Origin: Planctomycetota bacterium
GTDB lineage: Bacteria; Planctomycetota; UBA1135; GCA-002686595
NCBI GenBank assembly: GCA_022446815.1
Contig: JAKVCD010000015.1
Coordinates: forward strand, 1-64,000
DNA: 64,000 bases
Direction of reading: 5' to 3'
The notes under the pieces are model-generated. The model was not told where the DNA came from. It ran no database searches and saw only the letters and a list, made by a program, of their open reading frames with translations. How positions within the stretch are numbered: position 1 is the first letter of the stretch; every line of letters starts with the position of its first letter. Made by a program: the position numbers and the translations under genes. Shown here piece after piece: positions 33,359-42,174 of this stretch.

Positions 33359-35161
33359 TCAGGAGTCCTCTCCGGTGCCCTCGGGACCCAGGAGTGAGTC
33401 GAGCTCCTGCCGCAAGCCTTCCCGTCGCGTGAGGAACTCTCGGCGCATGAGGGCCTCTCGATCGACGTCCGAGCGGACCAGGGTGGGTCTCAGGAAGACG
33501 AGCAAGCTGCGCTGGTCATGGCTCTCCGAGTCATGAGTGAAGAGCCTCCCCAAGAACGGCAGGTCGCCGAGCACAGGCACCTTCGACTGGCCCTTAGAGT
33601 CCGTCTCGGTGGTGAGACCACCGATCACTGCGGTCTTGCCCGACTCGATCAGCATGGTCGTGACGAGCGTGGAGGAGCGCGTACGCGGGAGCGCGATCGA
33701 GCCCTCGAGACCTGCCGCGCCGAGGGTGTACAGCTCGAAGCCTTGGGGCGCGAGCGCAGAGGTGCCGCTCCCGGAGAGGCTGGTCTCCTTCGGGATGACC
33801 TCCATTATGATCTGGTCCGTGCCAGGCACAACCTGAGGTCGAATCAGGAGCTGAAATCCGACCTCAACCGGTGAGGCCTCAGCCTCCCCCACCGCCAACT
33901 GCAACCCGCCAGCTTGGCCTTGCTCAGACTTCGCCTCCGCATAGCGAATCGTCTCACCGACGAAGATCGTCGCCTCATGTCCGTCTAGCGCGAGGATCTT
34001 GGGCGCCTGGATGACCTCTGTAGATGAGTCGCGCTGCAAGAGGCGCAGGGTCGCCTGCACCTGCGTGAAGGAGAGCGTCCCGAACATCGTCTGCGGTACG
34101 AGCGTGTTGCCCGGCGCCTCACCTCCGTTCAGCAGCGGGTCTAGGAAGGGTCCTGTGCCGTCCGGGCTGGCGATGAGGTCGTCCTCAAACCCTCCGGCGC
34201 CCAAGTGGAAAGGGAACGTGGTCGGGATCTGTCCCCCCGAGATAGAGACCGCGGGGCCTGTGTCTCCATAGTCCACCCCGAGGTCGAGCAGCTCAGCGTT
34301 GCCTGTCGCCACGAACTTTACGTCGCAGTAGACCTGCAAGGGAGCGATGTCTAGGTCATCGAGGATCGCGCGCACCTGGTCGTGGACGTGGATCGTGTCG
34401 TGGACGACGATCGTGTTTCGCGAATCGACGTACTCGATCCCTCCGTTGGGTCCGAGGACCTTCTCCAAGGCGCGCAAGACGCTGAAGTGCTCTCGAACGC
34501 TTCCGTCTGGCGGCGTCGCGCCGCCCGCCACGAACTCTGACTCGAGCTTCGGGACGTAGTTACCCTTCGGCCGCAGGAAGCGCAGCTGATAGCTACGTGA
34601 GACAAGCTGCTCCTCAACACGCGCTGGGTCCGTCACTCGCAAAACGCCACCACGCTCCTCCATGACCACGTAGCCGCGGGTGCGCGCGACCACCTCCAGT
34701 GCGTCCCGCCAGGGCACGTCAGCAAAGCGTAGGCTCACGGTCCCTTGGACCTCCGGCCCGACGACCACGTTCGCGCCTGCGGCTAAGGCGATCGTGTCGA
34801 CCACCTCCACGATGTCGGCGTTAGGAAACTGGAGGGTGACCCGGGGTGGGCTAGAGATCATGAGCACGCCATAGCGATCCTCCTCGAGGACACATCCAGC
34901 CTGACTCACTGCGAGCGAGAGCGCTGTGCGCCAGCGCACGTTAGCGAGCTTGAGCTCTACCTCGCGGGCGGCGAGGTCATCCTCGTCACGCATGAAGACG
35001 ATGTTCGCGCCAGTCGTGAGACGGACGATGTCAGCGACCTCACCGAGAGTGCCTGGCTCTAAGGCCACGTCCACGCGGAGGCTCTCAGGCGGTCCCTGCA
35101 AAGGGGCCGCACTCAAGACAGGAGCGAAGAGGGCGAGGGTAAGAATGAGGGCACGTTTCAA
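33359..35161 (-). CDS. pilQ: Outer-membrane secretin of the pilus/secretion system (PilQ/GspD)
   Basis: A 600-residue protein with a TTG start, preceded by a GAGAGGTG motif and 3 nt after the pilO-P stop. The signal peptide is MKRALILTLALFAPVLSAAP. Two STN-like N-domains (about 28-100 and 105-180) lead to an N1/KH-like domain and the C-terminal secretin domain with the family signature VPVLGDLPFLGRLFTH and the TTMLIESGKTAVIGGL segment. It forms the multimeric outer-membrane channel for the pilus. No AMIN domain is visible. It is the last gene of a pilMNOPQ-like operon. Confidence 0.92.
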   Translation of the reverse strand: MKRALILTLALFAPVLSAAPLQGPPESLRVDVALEPGTLGEVADIVRLTTGANIVFMRDEDDLAAREVELKLANVRWRTALSLAVSQAGCVLEEDRYGVLMISSPPRVTLQFPNADIVEVVDTIALAAGANVVVGPEVQGTVSLRFADVPWRDALEVVARTRGYVVMEERGGVLRVTDPARVEEQLVSRSYQLRFLRPKGNYVPKLESEFVAGGATPPDGSVREHFSVLRALEKVLGPNGGIEYVDSRNTIVVHDTIHVHDQVRAILDDLDIAPLQVYCDVKFVATGNAELLDLGVDYGDTGPAVSISGGQIPTTFPFHLGAGGFEDDLIASPDGTGPFLDPLLNGGEAPGNTLVPQTMFGTLSFTQVQATLRLLQRDSSTEVIQAPKILALDGHEATIFVGETIRYAEAKSEQGQAGGLQLAVGEAEASPVEVGFQLLIRPQVVPGTDQIIMEVIPKETSLSGSGTSALAPQGFELYTLGAAGLEGSIALPRTRSSTLVTTMLIESGKTAVIGGLTTETDSKGQSKVPVLGDLPFLGRLFTHDSESHDQRSLLVFLRPTLVRSDVDREALMRREFLTRREGLRQELDSLLGPEGTGEDS

Positions 35162-35164
35162 GGT

Positions 35165-36583
35165 TCACCTCTCCCAGATGCCTGGGAATTGAAGGGGGAC
35201 ACGACGCTTGATGAGTAAGCCACGGAACTCGAACACGACCTCTTCCGAGGTCACGCTGTGGACGAAGAGCTCGTCCTTGATCTTCTGCCCCTCCATCACT
35301 GCCCCCTCTCCTACCAAGGCGGCGGCGCGCTCCCCGAGCACGACGACCCCGCGCGGGGTGTAACCCATGGCGTCGAACTCAAGCTCTGCTCGCGAGTGCG
35401 CCGCGGCGCTCTGTAGGGAGGCGACATAGGGGGCGCGAGCTACATCCTCCGCCAACCACTCGAGGTCTGCCTCGACTGGGGCGATGGCCTCGAGCGCGAG
35501 GCCGTGCTGACCTCTCTCCGCGTGCTCCCTCATCGCCGCAGAGACCTCCTTCAAGCGAGCGATGGACGGCCCACGATTCCCGCGCTCTTCGTCTAGAGCT
35601 GCGCGCAGCGCCTTGAGGGAGTCGAGCGCGCTCACCGTGAGCATCCGCTCAGAACTGTCAGCGTGAGGCCCTGACCCCTCTAGCAGGCTGCGCGCCATCG
35701 CCTCGAGCCGAACGACCTCAACCTCTAGCTCCTCAGAGAGCCCCGTCCCCTCGATCGCAGAAGTGCTTTCTTCAAGCTCACGCCAGCTAGCCCATGCCTC
35801 AGAGACTCCTGCGGCGAAGGTGGCTTCCTCAGGCTGCGCGCCCTCTCCTTCATGGGGGCGCTCGCCTGCGGGGGCATGGCGTGGATCGACCCAAGGGTCG
35901 CGGCGGCCGCGCCGGCCACGGTACTCATACTCTGCGGGCTCCAAGCCCGTGCGGCGCCTCGAGACCTCTCCGCGGAGCTGGTCGAGCTTCCAGTCCGCCC
36001 ACTCGATAGGCACTGGCTCGCTCTCAGCACCAGGCTCAAAGACGAAGGTCTCAACATCTAAGCGGATACTGTGGACGCGCTGCCTGCCCCCCAAGAGCTC
36101 TTGTCGCCTCGCGGCGTCCACCTCAAGCCGAGGGATCCGTAAGAAGCGGTCGTTCGTCTCGACGAGGTCCAAGAAGCTCAAGAGCTCGAAAGCGTCCCCC
36201 TCTAGCTCGAGGGTGTAGCTGACCGCTCTGAGATCTCCTCCGCGCTTGGCCTCTCCACGAGGCGCCGCGCGGCGGAGGCTGCGAATCTCTACTCCCGAGC
36301 GCTCGCTGAAGACCTGCAGACTGCGGACCAGGTCATTCAACCCAGCTTCATCCGGGAGGATCGCCGCCATCCTCCCTGAGATCTCTCTGTACACGAGCAG
36401 CTCTTGCTCGAGGGCGGGAGTCTCATCGAGGAGCACGCGCTCAGCGGTGATCCGCTCTGAGGTCGACTTGACCTCAAGGCGCGCTGACTCAAGCCCAGCG
36501 TTTGAACGCCAGACAAGCCCTGAGAGGCCGACCGTGATGAGGCCAGCTGAGATGAGGAAGACCCTCAGACCGCTCGCGTTCAC
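35165..36583 (-). CDS. pilO: PilO-like protein fused to a PilP-like C-terminal part
   Basis: A 472-residue protein, more than twice the usual PilO length. Residues ~8-25 form a membrane helix, then a coiled coil and a PilO-type periplasmic domain (about 70-175). Near 222-234 lies YEYRGRRGRRDPWVDP, resembling the RRDPF motif of the alignment lipoprotein PilP. A long helical, Glu/Ala-rich stretch follows, and the last ~70 residues (GVVVLGERAAALVGEG; VTSEEVVFEFRG) resemble the PilP beta domain that binds the secretin. No separate pilP exists here. It overlaps pilN by 4 nt. Confidence 0.72.
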   Translation of the reverse strand: MNASGLRVFLISAGLITVGLSGLVWRSNAGLESARLEVKSTSERITAERVLLDETPALEQELLVYREISGRMAAILPDEAGLNDLVRSLQVFSERSGVEIRSLRRAAPRGEAKRGGDLRAVSYTLELEGDAFELLSFLDLVETNDRFLRIPRLEVDAARRQELLGGRQRVHSIRLDVETFVFEPGAESEPVPIEWADWKLDQLRGEVSRRRTGLEPAEYEYRGRRGRRDPWVDPRHAPAGERPHEGEGAQPEEATFAAGVSEAWASWRELEESTSAIEGTGLSEELEVEVVRLEAMARSLLEGSGPHADSSERMLTVSALDSLKALRAALDEERGNRGPSIARLKEVSAAMREHAERGQHGLALEAIAPVEADLEWLAEDVARAPYVASLQSAAAHSRAELEFDAMGYTPRGVVVLGERAAALVGEGAVMEGQKIKDELFVHSVTSEEVVFEFRGLLIKRRVPLQFPGIWER

Positions 36584-37206
36584 TGCCGCTCCCCCTCGCT
36601 CAACAACGACACCTGCAGCGGGAAGGACCAGACCACAGGTGGCTCTAACTCTGAGTCCACGAGCGAGACAGAGCCCTCAGGGGGCGCTGGCGCGCTGAAC
36701 TGCTGCCCAAAGGGCGAGGCCTCGAGGTCATCGAGGAAGTCCGCCACGTCTGCGAAGCGCTCGGAGCCAGAGACTCCGCCAGCTCGGAGCGCGCCACCCC
36801 GCTCGCCTCTACGACCGCTAGCGATGTCGGCCTCGAGGTCCGTAAACCAGATCTTATGTCGCTCCGCTTGCCCGCCATCTGTGACCACGTCTACGAGCTG
36901 GTCCAGCTTCTCAGTCCAAGAGATGCTCTCCTCTGCGATGCCACGCAAGGTGTCCTCGCGCTTCGCATGACGCGCTCGCTCCCTCTGTAGAGCGCGGTGG
37001 TGAGCGAGCTGCGGCTGGATCCCGCGCATCTCCAGCTCGAGCACGTCTAGCTCTGCCTCAACAGCTAGGCGAACTCCAAACTCGGACCAGGTCCACCACG
37101 ACAAGAGCGTCGCGTTGAGCGCGACGAGCGCGCACACCGCGACGAGCCATGCCGCCGGTGTCTTTCGCTTGCGCAGATGCAGAGGCAGGAGGTTGATTTG
37201 AATCAC
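36580..37206 (-). CDS. pilN: PilN-like inner-membrane alignment protein
   Basis: A 208-residue bitopic protein. The N-terminal cytoplasmic motif INLLP, the segment that docks into PilM, is at residues 3-7. A membrane helix spans about 20-38, followed by a coiled coil and a small periplasmic ferredoxin-like domain (KIWFTDLEADI). PilN links cytoplasmic PilM to periplasmic PilO. It overlaps both neighbours by 4 nt, so PilM, PilN and PilO-P are translationally coupled. Confidence 0.88.
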   Translation of the reverse strand: MIQINLLPLHLRKRKTPAAWLVAVCALVALNATLLSWWTWSEFGVRLAVEAELDVLELEMRGIQPQLAHHRALQRERARHAKREDTLRGIAEESISWTEKLDQLVDVVTDGGQAERHKIWFTDLEADIASGRRGERGGALRAGGVSGSERFADVADFLDDLEASPFGQQFSAPAPPEGSVSLVDSELEPPVVWSFPLQVSLLSEGERQ

Positions 37207-38180
37207 GCCGCCACCAACCTCGCCGCGAGGCCCAGAGCGACCGTAAAGCTAGGTCCACGCTCCCCGAGCTCTAAGAGAGAGGTCTCGTCCGACGCTTGCA
37301 CCAGCAGCTTCATCGGGTCCCAAAGCTCCACCCGCTTGCGTGACTCCTCTGCGAGGCGGACCCGGAGACCGTCGATCAGGGCGCCTCCTCCCGTGAGGTG
37401 GATCTCCTCTACCACGAGGCCCTCGTTGTGCTCCGCGTACTCAACGCTCAGGGCGATCTCTCGCGCGAGCGCATCTAGCTCGTTTGGCTCACTCGTGCCA
37501 GCGATCGGCGCCTGCATGACCGCTGAAGGGCTCGAGGAGACATCTAGGCTCCCTTGACCGAACTCACGGTTGAAGCGCGGCGTCCCATCCTCCAGGAGGA
37601 CGACGCCTGTCCGGGAGCTGCCGACATCGACAAGCGCGACCACGCTCGGGCGCTCTGCTGAGGGGTCTAGGGACCAAGCGTTCACCAACCCAAAGATGTC
37701 GACATCGACCGCCGTGGGCGTGAAGCCTGCCCGTAAGACAGCATCAACTCGCTCCTCTACGAAGTCTGTACGACATGCCGCGACGAGCACGGGGACGGTC
37801 TCTTCGTCTGGCGCGCCTCGGCTCGGCGTGAGCTCTTGGCAGTCGAGCGTGATGGCCGTGTCCTCAAAAGGGAGCAACCGGTCTGACTCTAAGCGCACAG
37901 CCTCTAGGAGCTCATCTTGCGGCATCCTCGGAAAGCTCGCATAGCGCACGCAGGCGGAGCGGCCGCCCACGGCGAGGACGACCTCTCTGCTCGCATAGCC
38001 GCCCCTCTGGAGGAGCTCCGTCAGCGCACGCTCTGGATCGTCCCCCACCGGCGACGCGTCAAAGCCCGTGAGGTGGACCTCCGCGCCTACGCGCGTGAGC
38101 TCGACGACCTTGAACGAAGATGCGCCGAAGTCTAGTCCGAGGAGTCTCCTCGGACGCTTGAAGTGAAACCCTGCTCCCAT
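37203..38180 (-). CDS. pilM: PilM-like actin-fold ATPase
   Basis: A 325-residue cytoplasmic protein of the FtsA/PilM actin-like family. The phosphate-1 motif GLDFGASSFKVVEL lies near the N-terminus, the phosphate-2 motif is VALVDVGSSRTGVVL, and the adenosine motif is LTGGGALIDGL. It binds the PilN tail and connects the alignment complex to the motor. It is the first gene of the operon, 86 nt after ptsH; a GC-rich inverted repeat (GGGAGAG/CTCTCCC) in that gap may be a terminator. Confidence 0.9.
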   Translation of the reverse strand: MGAGFHFKRPRRLLGLDFGASSFKVVELTRVGAEVHLTGFDASPVGDDPERALTELLQRGGYASREVVLAVGGRSACVRYASFPRMPQDELLEAVRLESDRLLPFEDTAITLDCQELTPSRGAPDEETVPVLVAACRTDFVEERVDAVLRAGFTPTAVDVDIFGLVNAWSLDPSAERPSVVALVDVGSSRTGVVLLEDGTPRFNREFGQGSLDVSSSPSAVMQAPIAGTSEPNELDALAREIALSVEYAEHNEGLVVEEIHLTGGGALIDGLRVRLAEESRKRVELWDPMKLLVQASDETSLLELGERGPSFTVALGLAARLVAA

Positions 38181-38266
38181 GTGTTTTCTGAGGGGAGAGC
38201 GCGCCCTGCGTGCGCGTCCTGCCTCTCCCGCTCAGGAGGTCTGTCGACCGAAGCTGGGCTAGGGCT

Positions 38267-38542
38267 TCAGTCGTTTTCGATGAAACCTGCCGCGATCAGC
38301 GCTGTGAGCGCCTCAAGCAGGGCGAGGGCGTCTTCCCCTTCTGCCCTTAGCACGAGCTCATCTCCGCAGTTGGCAGACAGGGTCATGAGCTCAAGGATGC
38401 TACGACCGTTCACCTCTGTGGCCCCATTCCTGATCCTGAGCACGGACTCGTACTCCCTGACCAGCGACACGACCGCGTGACAAGGACGAGCGTGCAGCCC
38501 CTCAGGGTTGACGATCTTCGCCCGCTGCTCGTGGCCTCCCAA
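38267..38542 (-). CDS. ptsH: HPr-like PTS phosphocarrier protein
   Basis: A 91-residue protein. The active-site histidine is seen in NPEGLHARPCHAVV (His17), and the regulatory-serine region in NGRSILELMTL, close to the Ser46 site of Gram-positive HPr. The TTG start has GGGAGAGGAC upstream. It follows ptsN by 21 nt. No enzyme I or sugar permease is in this window, so a regulatory nitrogen-type PTS (NPr) is likely. Whether the serine is phosphorylated by an HPr kinase cannot be judged. Confidence 0.88.
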   Translation of the reverse strand: MGGHEQRAKIVNPEGLHARPCHAVVSLVREYESVLRIRNGATEVNGRSILELMTLSANCGDELVLRAEGEDALALLEALTALIAAGFIEND

Positions 38543-38563
38543 GTCCTCTCCCGAGCTGTGGCC

Positions 38564-39043
38564 TCAGACGGCCGACATCTCCTTCAGGAGCCCCAGCATC
38601 TCAGCCTTCGTGTTCGTCTTCTGGACGAAGCGCCGGAAGTCGGCCTCGCGGCTTAGGCGCGCGATCCAAGACATCCGCTCAATATGCTCCTCAGGGGCGT
38701 GCGAGTCCGTCGCGCGCTCCGGGCGGAGGACGACGAAGAGGATGTTCACCGGGTCGCCATCAATAGAGTTCCAATCGAGACCGGTGCGGCTCACGCAGAG
38801 GCTGCAGATAACCTTGTCGATGCCCTTGAGCTTTACGTGCGGGATCGCGACGTTCATCCCAACGCCTGTTGAGGCCATCTGCTCCCTGGCCAAGAGGGCT
38901 GAGAGCGCCTCATCGCGGAGGGAGCTGTCGAGCTCTCCTCCCTTGACGATGAGGTCGACGATCTCTGCGAGGGCCTGCTCTTTGTCCGCTGCCTTGAGGC
39001 GGGAGCTACAACTCTTGGACTTAAACTCTTTCCAGAAGGTCAT
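38564..39043 (-). CDS. ptsN: PTS EIIA-Ntr-like regulatory protein
   Basis: About 159 residues from the ATG at 39043; the 41-codon upstream frame extension does not resemble the family. It is a PTS_EIIA_2 domain, with the phospho-accepting histidine in GVGMNVAIPHVKLKGID. EIIA-Ntr receives phosphate from the HPr-like protein and regulates potassium and nitrogen metabolism and stress responses in proteobacteria. Neighbours hpf, ptsH and (2 kb away) rpoN recall the rpoN-hpf-ptsN-npr cluster. No Shine-Dalgarno is seen. Confidence 0.88.
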   Translation of the reverse strand: MTFWKEFKSKSCSSRLKAADKEQALAEIVDLIVKGGELDSSLRDEALSALLAREQMASTGVGMNVAIPHVKLKGIDKVICSLCVSRTGLDWNSIDGDPVNILFVVLRPERATDSHAPEEHIERMSWIARLSREADFRRFVQKTNTKAEMLGLLKEMSAV

Positions 39044-39196
39044 CGGGGATATCGGTGGATGCGCTGGGGTGTGGATGCGTGCAGACGTCAGAGCCAAGCG
39101 TGAGCGCTCACTTGGGCTCACAGCCTCTTCAGCGCTGAAGGTAACAGAATCAACGCACCCTTCCACCGGGCATGTGCGATCAGACTGCCTGAAATT

Positions 39197-39514
39197 TCAC
39201 GCGCTCTTATGAGCCGAGCGCCTGCGCTCCAAGCCGCGCTTCCGATTGGACCTCTTCAGCGAGCGGGCCATACGGTCGAGAGCTTCCTCTAGTGCAGCCT
39301 CGAACACATCCATACAGACATCTGCGACGAGGGTAGGCCCATGTGCGATCTGAGCGACAATCTCAACGCGGTGCCCATTTCCCTCACGCTCAAGTCGTGC
39401 GGTCATCGTGGTGACGTGATGATTGAAGCGCTCGAGCGCTTCCATCTTCCCTCGGACGTGCTCGCGGAGCCTCGAGGGGTAGTCGTGGTGAAGGATCGAG
39501 ACCTGGGTCCTCAT
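39197..39514 (-). CDS. hpf: Ribosome hibernation promoting factor, short form
   Basis: A 105-residue HPF/RaiA (S30AE) protein from the ATG at 39514, supported by AGGAGG 8 nt upstream. The fold is recognised from MRTQVSILHHDYPSRLREHV, the VEIVAQIAHGPTLVADV strands and ALDRMARSLKRSNRK. Short HPF pairs ribosomes into inactive 100S dimers with a partner, or silences 70S. The C-terminal dimerisation domain of long HPF is absent. The leader is strongly palindromic (39557-39570 and 39617-39649), suggesting post-transcriptional control. Confidence 0.88.
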   Translation of the reverse strand: MRTQVSILHHDYPSRLREHVRGKMEALERFNHHVTTMTARLEREGNGHRVEIVAQIAHGPTLVADVCMDVFEAALEEALDRMARSLKRSNRKRGLERRRSAHKSA

Positions 39515-39556
39515 CGTTGCGCCTCCTGGGCTGAGAGAGTGGGTGCTGTGGTGCCT

Positions 39557-39649
39557 GGCGCGTACGCGCCCGCGACCTGCAGAGACAGCCCTACCCCTTT
39601 CGAGGTCAGCGAGCCTCCTATACGTAGCGCGCACAGCGCGCTCGATAGG
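39557..39649 (-). promoter_or_regulatory. Palindromes in the hpf leader
   Basis: GGCGCGTACGCGCC is a perfect 14-bp palindrome at 39557-39570. At 39617-39649 AGCGCGC/GCGCGCT (loop ACA) is bracketed by CCTAT/ATAGG. Both lie between the hpf start and truA. They could be operators or RNA hairpins; no known family was recognised. Confidence 0.35.
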
Positions 39650-39794
39650 CCGCGGTGACCGCTCCGGCGGCGCCCTCGAAGGGCAGCAGACGAGCCGGAG
39701 AGAAACAACGAGGTCACGACAACAGATGGGCCGAAAGCAGCCCTAGATCAAGAGGTCTCGTCTGCGACTTCGATTCACCCCAAGCTAGCTAGCC

Positions 39795-40613
39795 CTAATC
39801 ACCCCTCTCGGGGTCGAGAGGCTGGATCACACCGGGCGCGCCGCGGGGCCCGAGATCTGGCCCTCTGAACGCAGGGAAGGGATAGAGCACGCGCAGGAGA
39901 TAGAGCCCCGCGGCAGGCGCCGTAGGCCCCAAGGGCGCGCGCCTGCCGTCCTCGATCGCCCGCGCGACGCAGTCGGTGTCGAGCCGCCCCCGCCCCACAT
40001 CGATCAAGGTGCCGGCGATCGTCCGGACCATGTTGTAGAGGAAGCCGTCTCCTTGAACGACGATCGCGAAGCCACGCCTACGGGGGAAGATGCGCGCGCG
40101 AGTGATCGTCCTCACCGTTGTCTTGCGCTCAGATCCTGAGCTCGCAAAAGCGGCGAAGTCATGCTCACCGATCAGGTCTCGCGCAGCCACCTCCATTGCT
40201 GCAAGGTTGAGAGGCTGGTTGATCCAGTGGGCGTACTCCTCGGGGAAGGGAGAGCGGAAGCGAGAGGTGCCGACCCAATAGAGATAGCGCTTCCCACAAG
40301 CCGAGAAGCGTGCGTGAAAGTCATCGTCACAAGTCTCTAGGCGCTCCAAGACGGCCCCATCACTGACGTGCGCGTTGACCGCGTGGCGTAAGCGATCATC
40401 TGAGAGCTCAGACTCAAGGTGAAAGCTCGCGACCTGCCGGAGGGCGTGGACTCCTGTGTCGGTCCGGCCTGCACCAAAGACGGTGACAGATTCACCCGTC
40501 GCAGACTCTATTGCGCGCTCGAACGCCTCCTGAACAGACCAGAAGCCCTCTTGGCGTTGCCAGCCAAAGAACTTCGAGCCGTCATAAGAGATGAGCGCAC
40601 GGAGGTTCCGCAT
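39795..40613 (-). CDS. truA: tRNA pseudouridine(38-40) synthase TruA
   Basis: A 272-residue enzyme that isomerises uridines 38-40 in the anticodon stem. The N-terminal YDGSKFFGWQRQ motif and the catalytic-Asp motif GAGRTDTGVHA are both present, along with the C-terminal LYNMVRTIAGTLIDVG segment. Length is normal. The ATG lacks a Shine-Dalgarno sequence; TATCCT ends 7 nt upstream, as in a leaderless transcript. It separates rpoN from hpf-ptsN-ptsH. Confidence 0.95.
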   Translation of the reverse strand: MRNLRALISYDGSKFFGWQRQEGFWSVQEAFERAIESATGESVTVFGAGRTDTGVHALRQVASFHLESELSDDRLRHAVNAHVSDGAVLERLETCDDDFHARFSACGKRYLYWVGTSRFRSPFPEEYAHWINQPLNLAAMEVAARDLIGEHDFAAFASSGSERKTTVRTITRARIFPRRRGFAIVVQGDGFLYNMVRTIAGTLIDVGRGRLDTDCVARAIEDGRRAPLGPTAPAAGLYLLRVLYPFPAFRGPDLGPRGAPGVIQPLDPERGD

Positions 40614-40620
40614 GGCCGGA

Positions 40621-40626
40621 AGGATA
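40621..40626 (-). promoter_or_regulatory. -10-like hexamer TATCCT upstream of truA
   Basis: TATCCT (four of six consensus positions) ends 7 nt before the truA ATG; no clear -35 box. It fits the leaderless pattern seen at other genes in this window. Confidence 0.3.
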
Positions 40627-40658
40627 CGCGCAAAGCGGGCGCCGCGTGCGCGTTGAGC

Positions 40659-41981
40659 TCAGGCGAAGCGCCGGCGCCGGTAGGAGCTGGGGATATCCAG
40701 CTCCTTGCGGTACTTGGCGACAGTCCTCCGCGCAGCGTCGATCCCGCGCTCTCGCAGGCGCTCAGCAGCGTCCTCATCGGAGAGCGGCGCTGCGGGGTCC
40801 TCGCCCGCAAACACCTCGCGGACAGCCTCGCGGACAGTGTCTAGGGCACAGGCATCGTCGGCGGGGCCCCCCGCCTGGAAGAACCAGCGAAGAGGGTGGA
40901 CGCCCCAAGGGTTCTGAACGTGCTTACCCGCCACAGAGCGGCTGATTGTGCTCGGATGCAAGCCAAGCTCCTCAGCGACCTCGTTCATTCGAAGAGGCTT
41001 CAAGCTCTTCGGTCCCTCCTCCAAGAACTCGCGCTGGCGACGGAAGACGGACTGCGCGACTCTGAGTAGGGTCTCTTCGCGCTGTTGGACAGCATCGACG
41101 ATGGAGCGCGCGTCTCGAACGCGCTCACGGAGATAGCTCGCGAGCTCTCCGTTAGCCTCCTGGAGCATGGAGCGATACTCCGCATCTATCGAGACACGCG
41201 GGAGGTGGTCGCTCTCTAGCTCGACCTCCCAGCTGCCGTCAGGAGCGGGCTCTACGATCAGCTCTGGAAATATGACCTGCGCGTCCTCAGCGAACTGCGC
41301 CTTCCCTGGGCAGGGGTCGAGCTCTCGGAGCCCGCCAACGAGCTCTTCAAGCTCTTCGAGGCTGACGCCGAGGGCGCGAGCGATCTGTGGGCGCTGGTTC
41401 TTGGCGAGCTCATCGAGGAAGTCCTCGAGGAGCTGGCATAGAAGCGGATACATCGGCTCCGTCGGGTCCAGCTGGAGCAACATAGCCTCGACCGCATCTC
41501 GTCCACCGACTCCGCGAGGCTCAAGGGACTGCAGCGTCGCGATGGCGGGGCCGAGCTGCACCTCTCCGTCTTCGAGCCCCTCCTCTGCTGCGAGATGGAG
41601 GCACTCTTCATCGCTGAGGCTGAGGAGACCCGAGGGGTCGAGGCAGCTGATGAGGAAGCCCACCCAACGTGCATGCTCCTGAGGGAGCTCACGGAGCGCG
41701 AGCTGCTCTTGCAGACGCTCCGCGAGGCTCGCGCTGCGAGCGGGCTGGTTCTGGAGCGCTTGGTAGAGGCGGTCTGTAGTCTCGGCGCTGCCGCGTGGAC
41801 TGCGAGCGAGCTCCTGAGGCCGAGTCAGTTCGAGGGCGTCGTTCTCCCGCGCTGCCTCTTCGAGCCACTCATTGAGCTCTCCGCAGGAGAGCTGAAGGAG
41901 CTCGATGGACTGCAGCATGCGGGGCTGCAAGGTCATGCGCTGCTCGAGGCGGACGCTGAGTCGTTGAGAGGGGCCAGTCAT
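40659..41981 (-). CDS. rpoN: RNA polymerase sigma-54 factor
   Basis: About 440 residues from the ATG at 41981, preceded by AAAGGA. The N-terminal glutamine/leucine-rich region I (LSVRLEQRMTLQPRMLQSIELLQL) interacts with activators; the core-binding domain follows; the C-terminal helix-turn-helix (EVAEELGLHPSTISRSVAGK) and RpoN box ARRTVAKYR recognise -24/-12 promoters. Sigma-54 needs AAA+ activators, none of which is in this window. Pilin promoters are often sigma-54 controlled, but I did not find a -24/-12 element upstream of the pilin here. Confidence 0.95.
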   Translation of the reverse strand: MTGPSQRLSVRLEQRMTLQPRMLQSIELLQLSCGELNEWLEEAARENDALELTRPQELARSPRGSAETTDRLYQALQNQPARSASLAERLQEQLALRELPQEHARWVGFLISCLDPSGLLSLSDEECLHLAAEEGLEDGEVQLGPAIATLQSLEPRGVGGRDAVEAMLLQLDPTEPMYPLLCQLLEDFLDELAKNQRPQIARALGVSLEELEELVGGLRELDPCPGKAQFAEDAQVIFPELIVEPAPDGSWEVELESDHLPRVSIDAEYRSMLQEANGELASYLRERVRDARSIVDAVQQREETLLRVAQSVFRRQREFLEEGPKSLKPLRMNEVAEELGLHPSTISRSVAGKHVQNPWGVHPLRWFFQAGGPADDACALDTVREAVREVFAGEDPAAPLSDEDAAERLRERGIDAARRTVAKYRKELDIPSSYRRRRFA

Positions 41982-42130
41982 GGAGTTCCTTTCCACAGCC
42001 CGTATCGACGCGACCCACCTCAGACATTGAGAGCACGAAGCTTGCCAACCCCTGTTCTTGTCCCAATGCGGGCGAAATCAGGCCCTAAAAAAGAACGCAA
42101 GCCATTACTAAATAGATACTTACGTTAATA

Positions 42131-42143
42131 CCCCCGCAGGGGG
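42131..42143 (-). terminator. Possible weak terminator after recR
   Basis: CCCCC-TGC-GGGGG on the minus strand, about 32 nt after the recR stop codon, followed by TATTAACG. The stem is only 5 bp. The rest of the ~190-bp gap to rpoN is AT-rich and probably holds the rpoN promoter, which I could not define. Confidence 0.3.
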
Positions 42144-42174
42144 ACAACTCACCATGTCGCTGGTCCTTCTGCGC

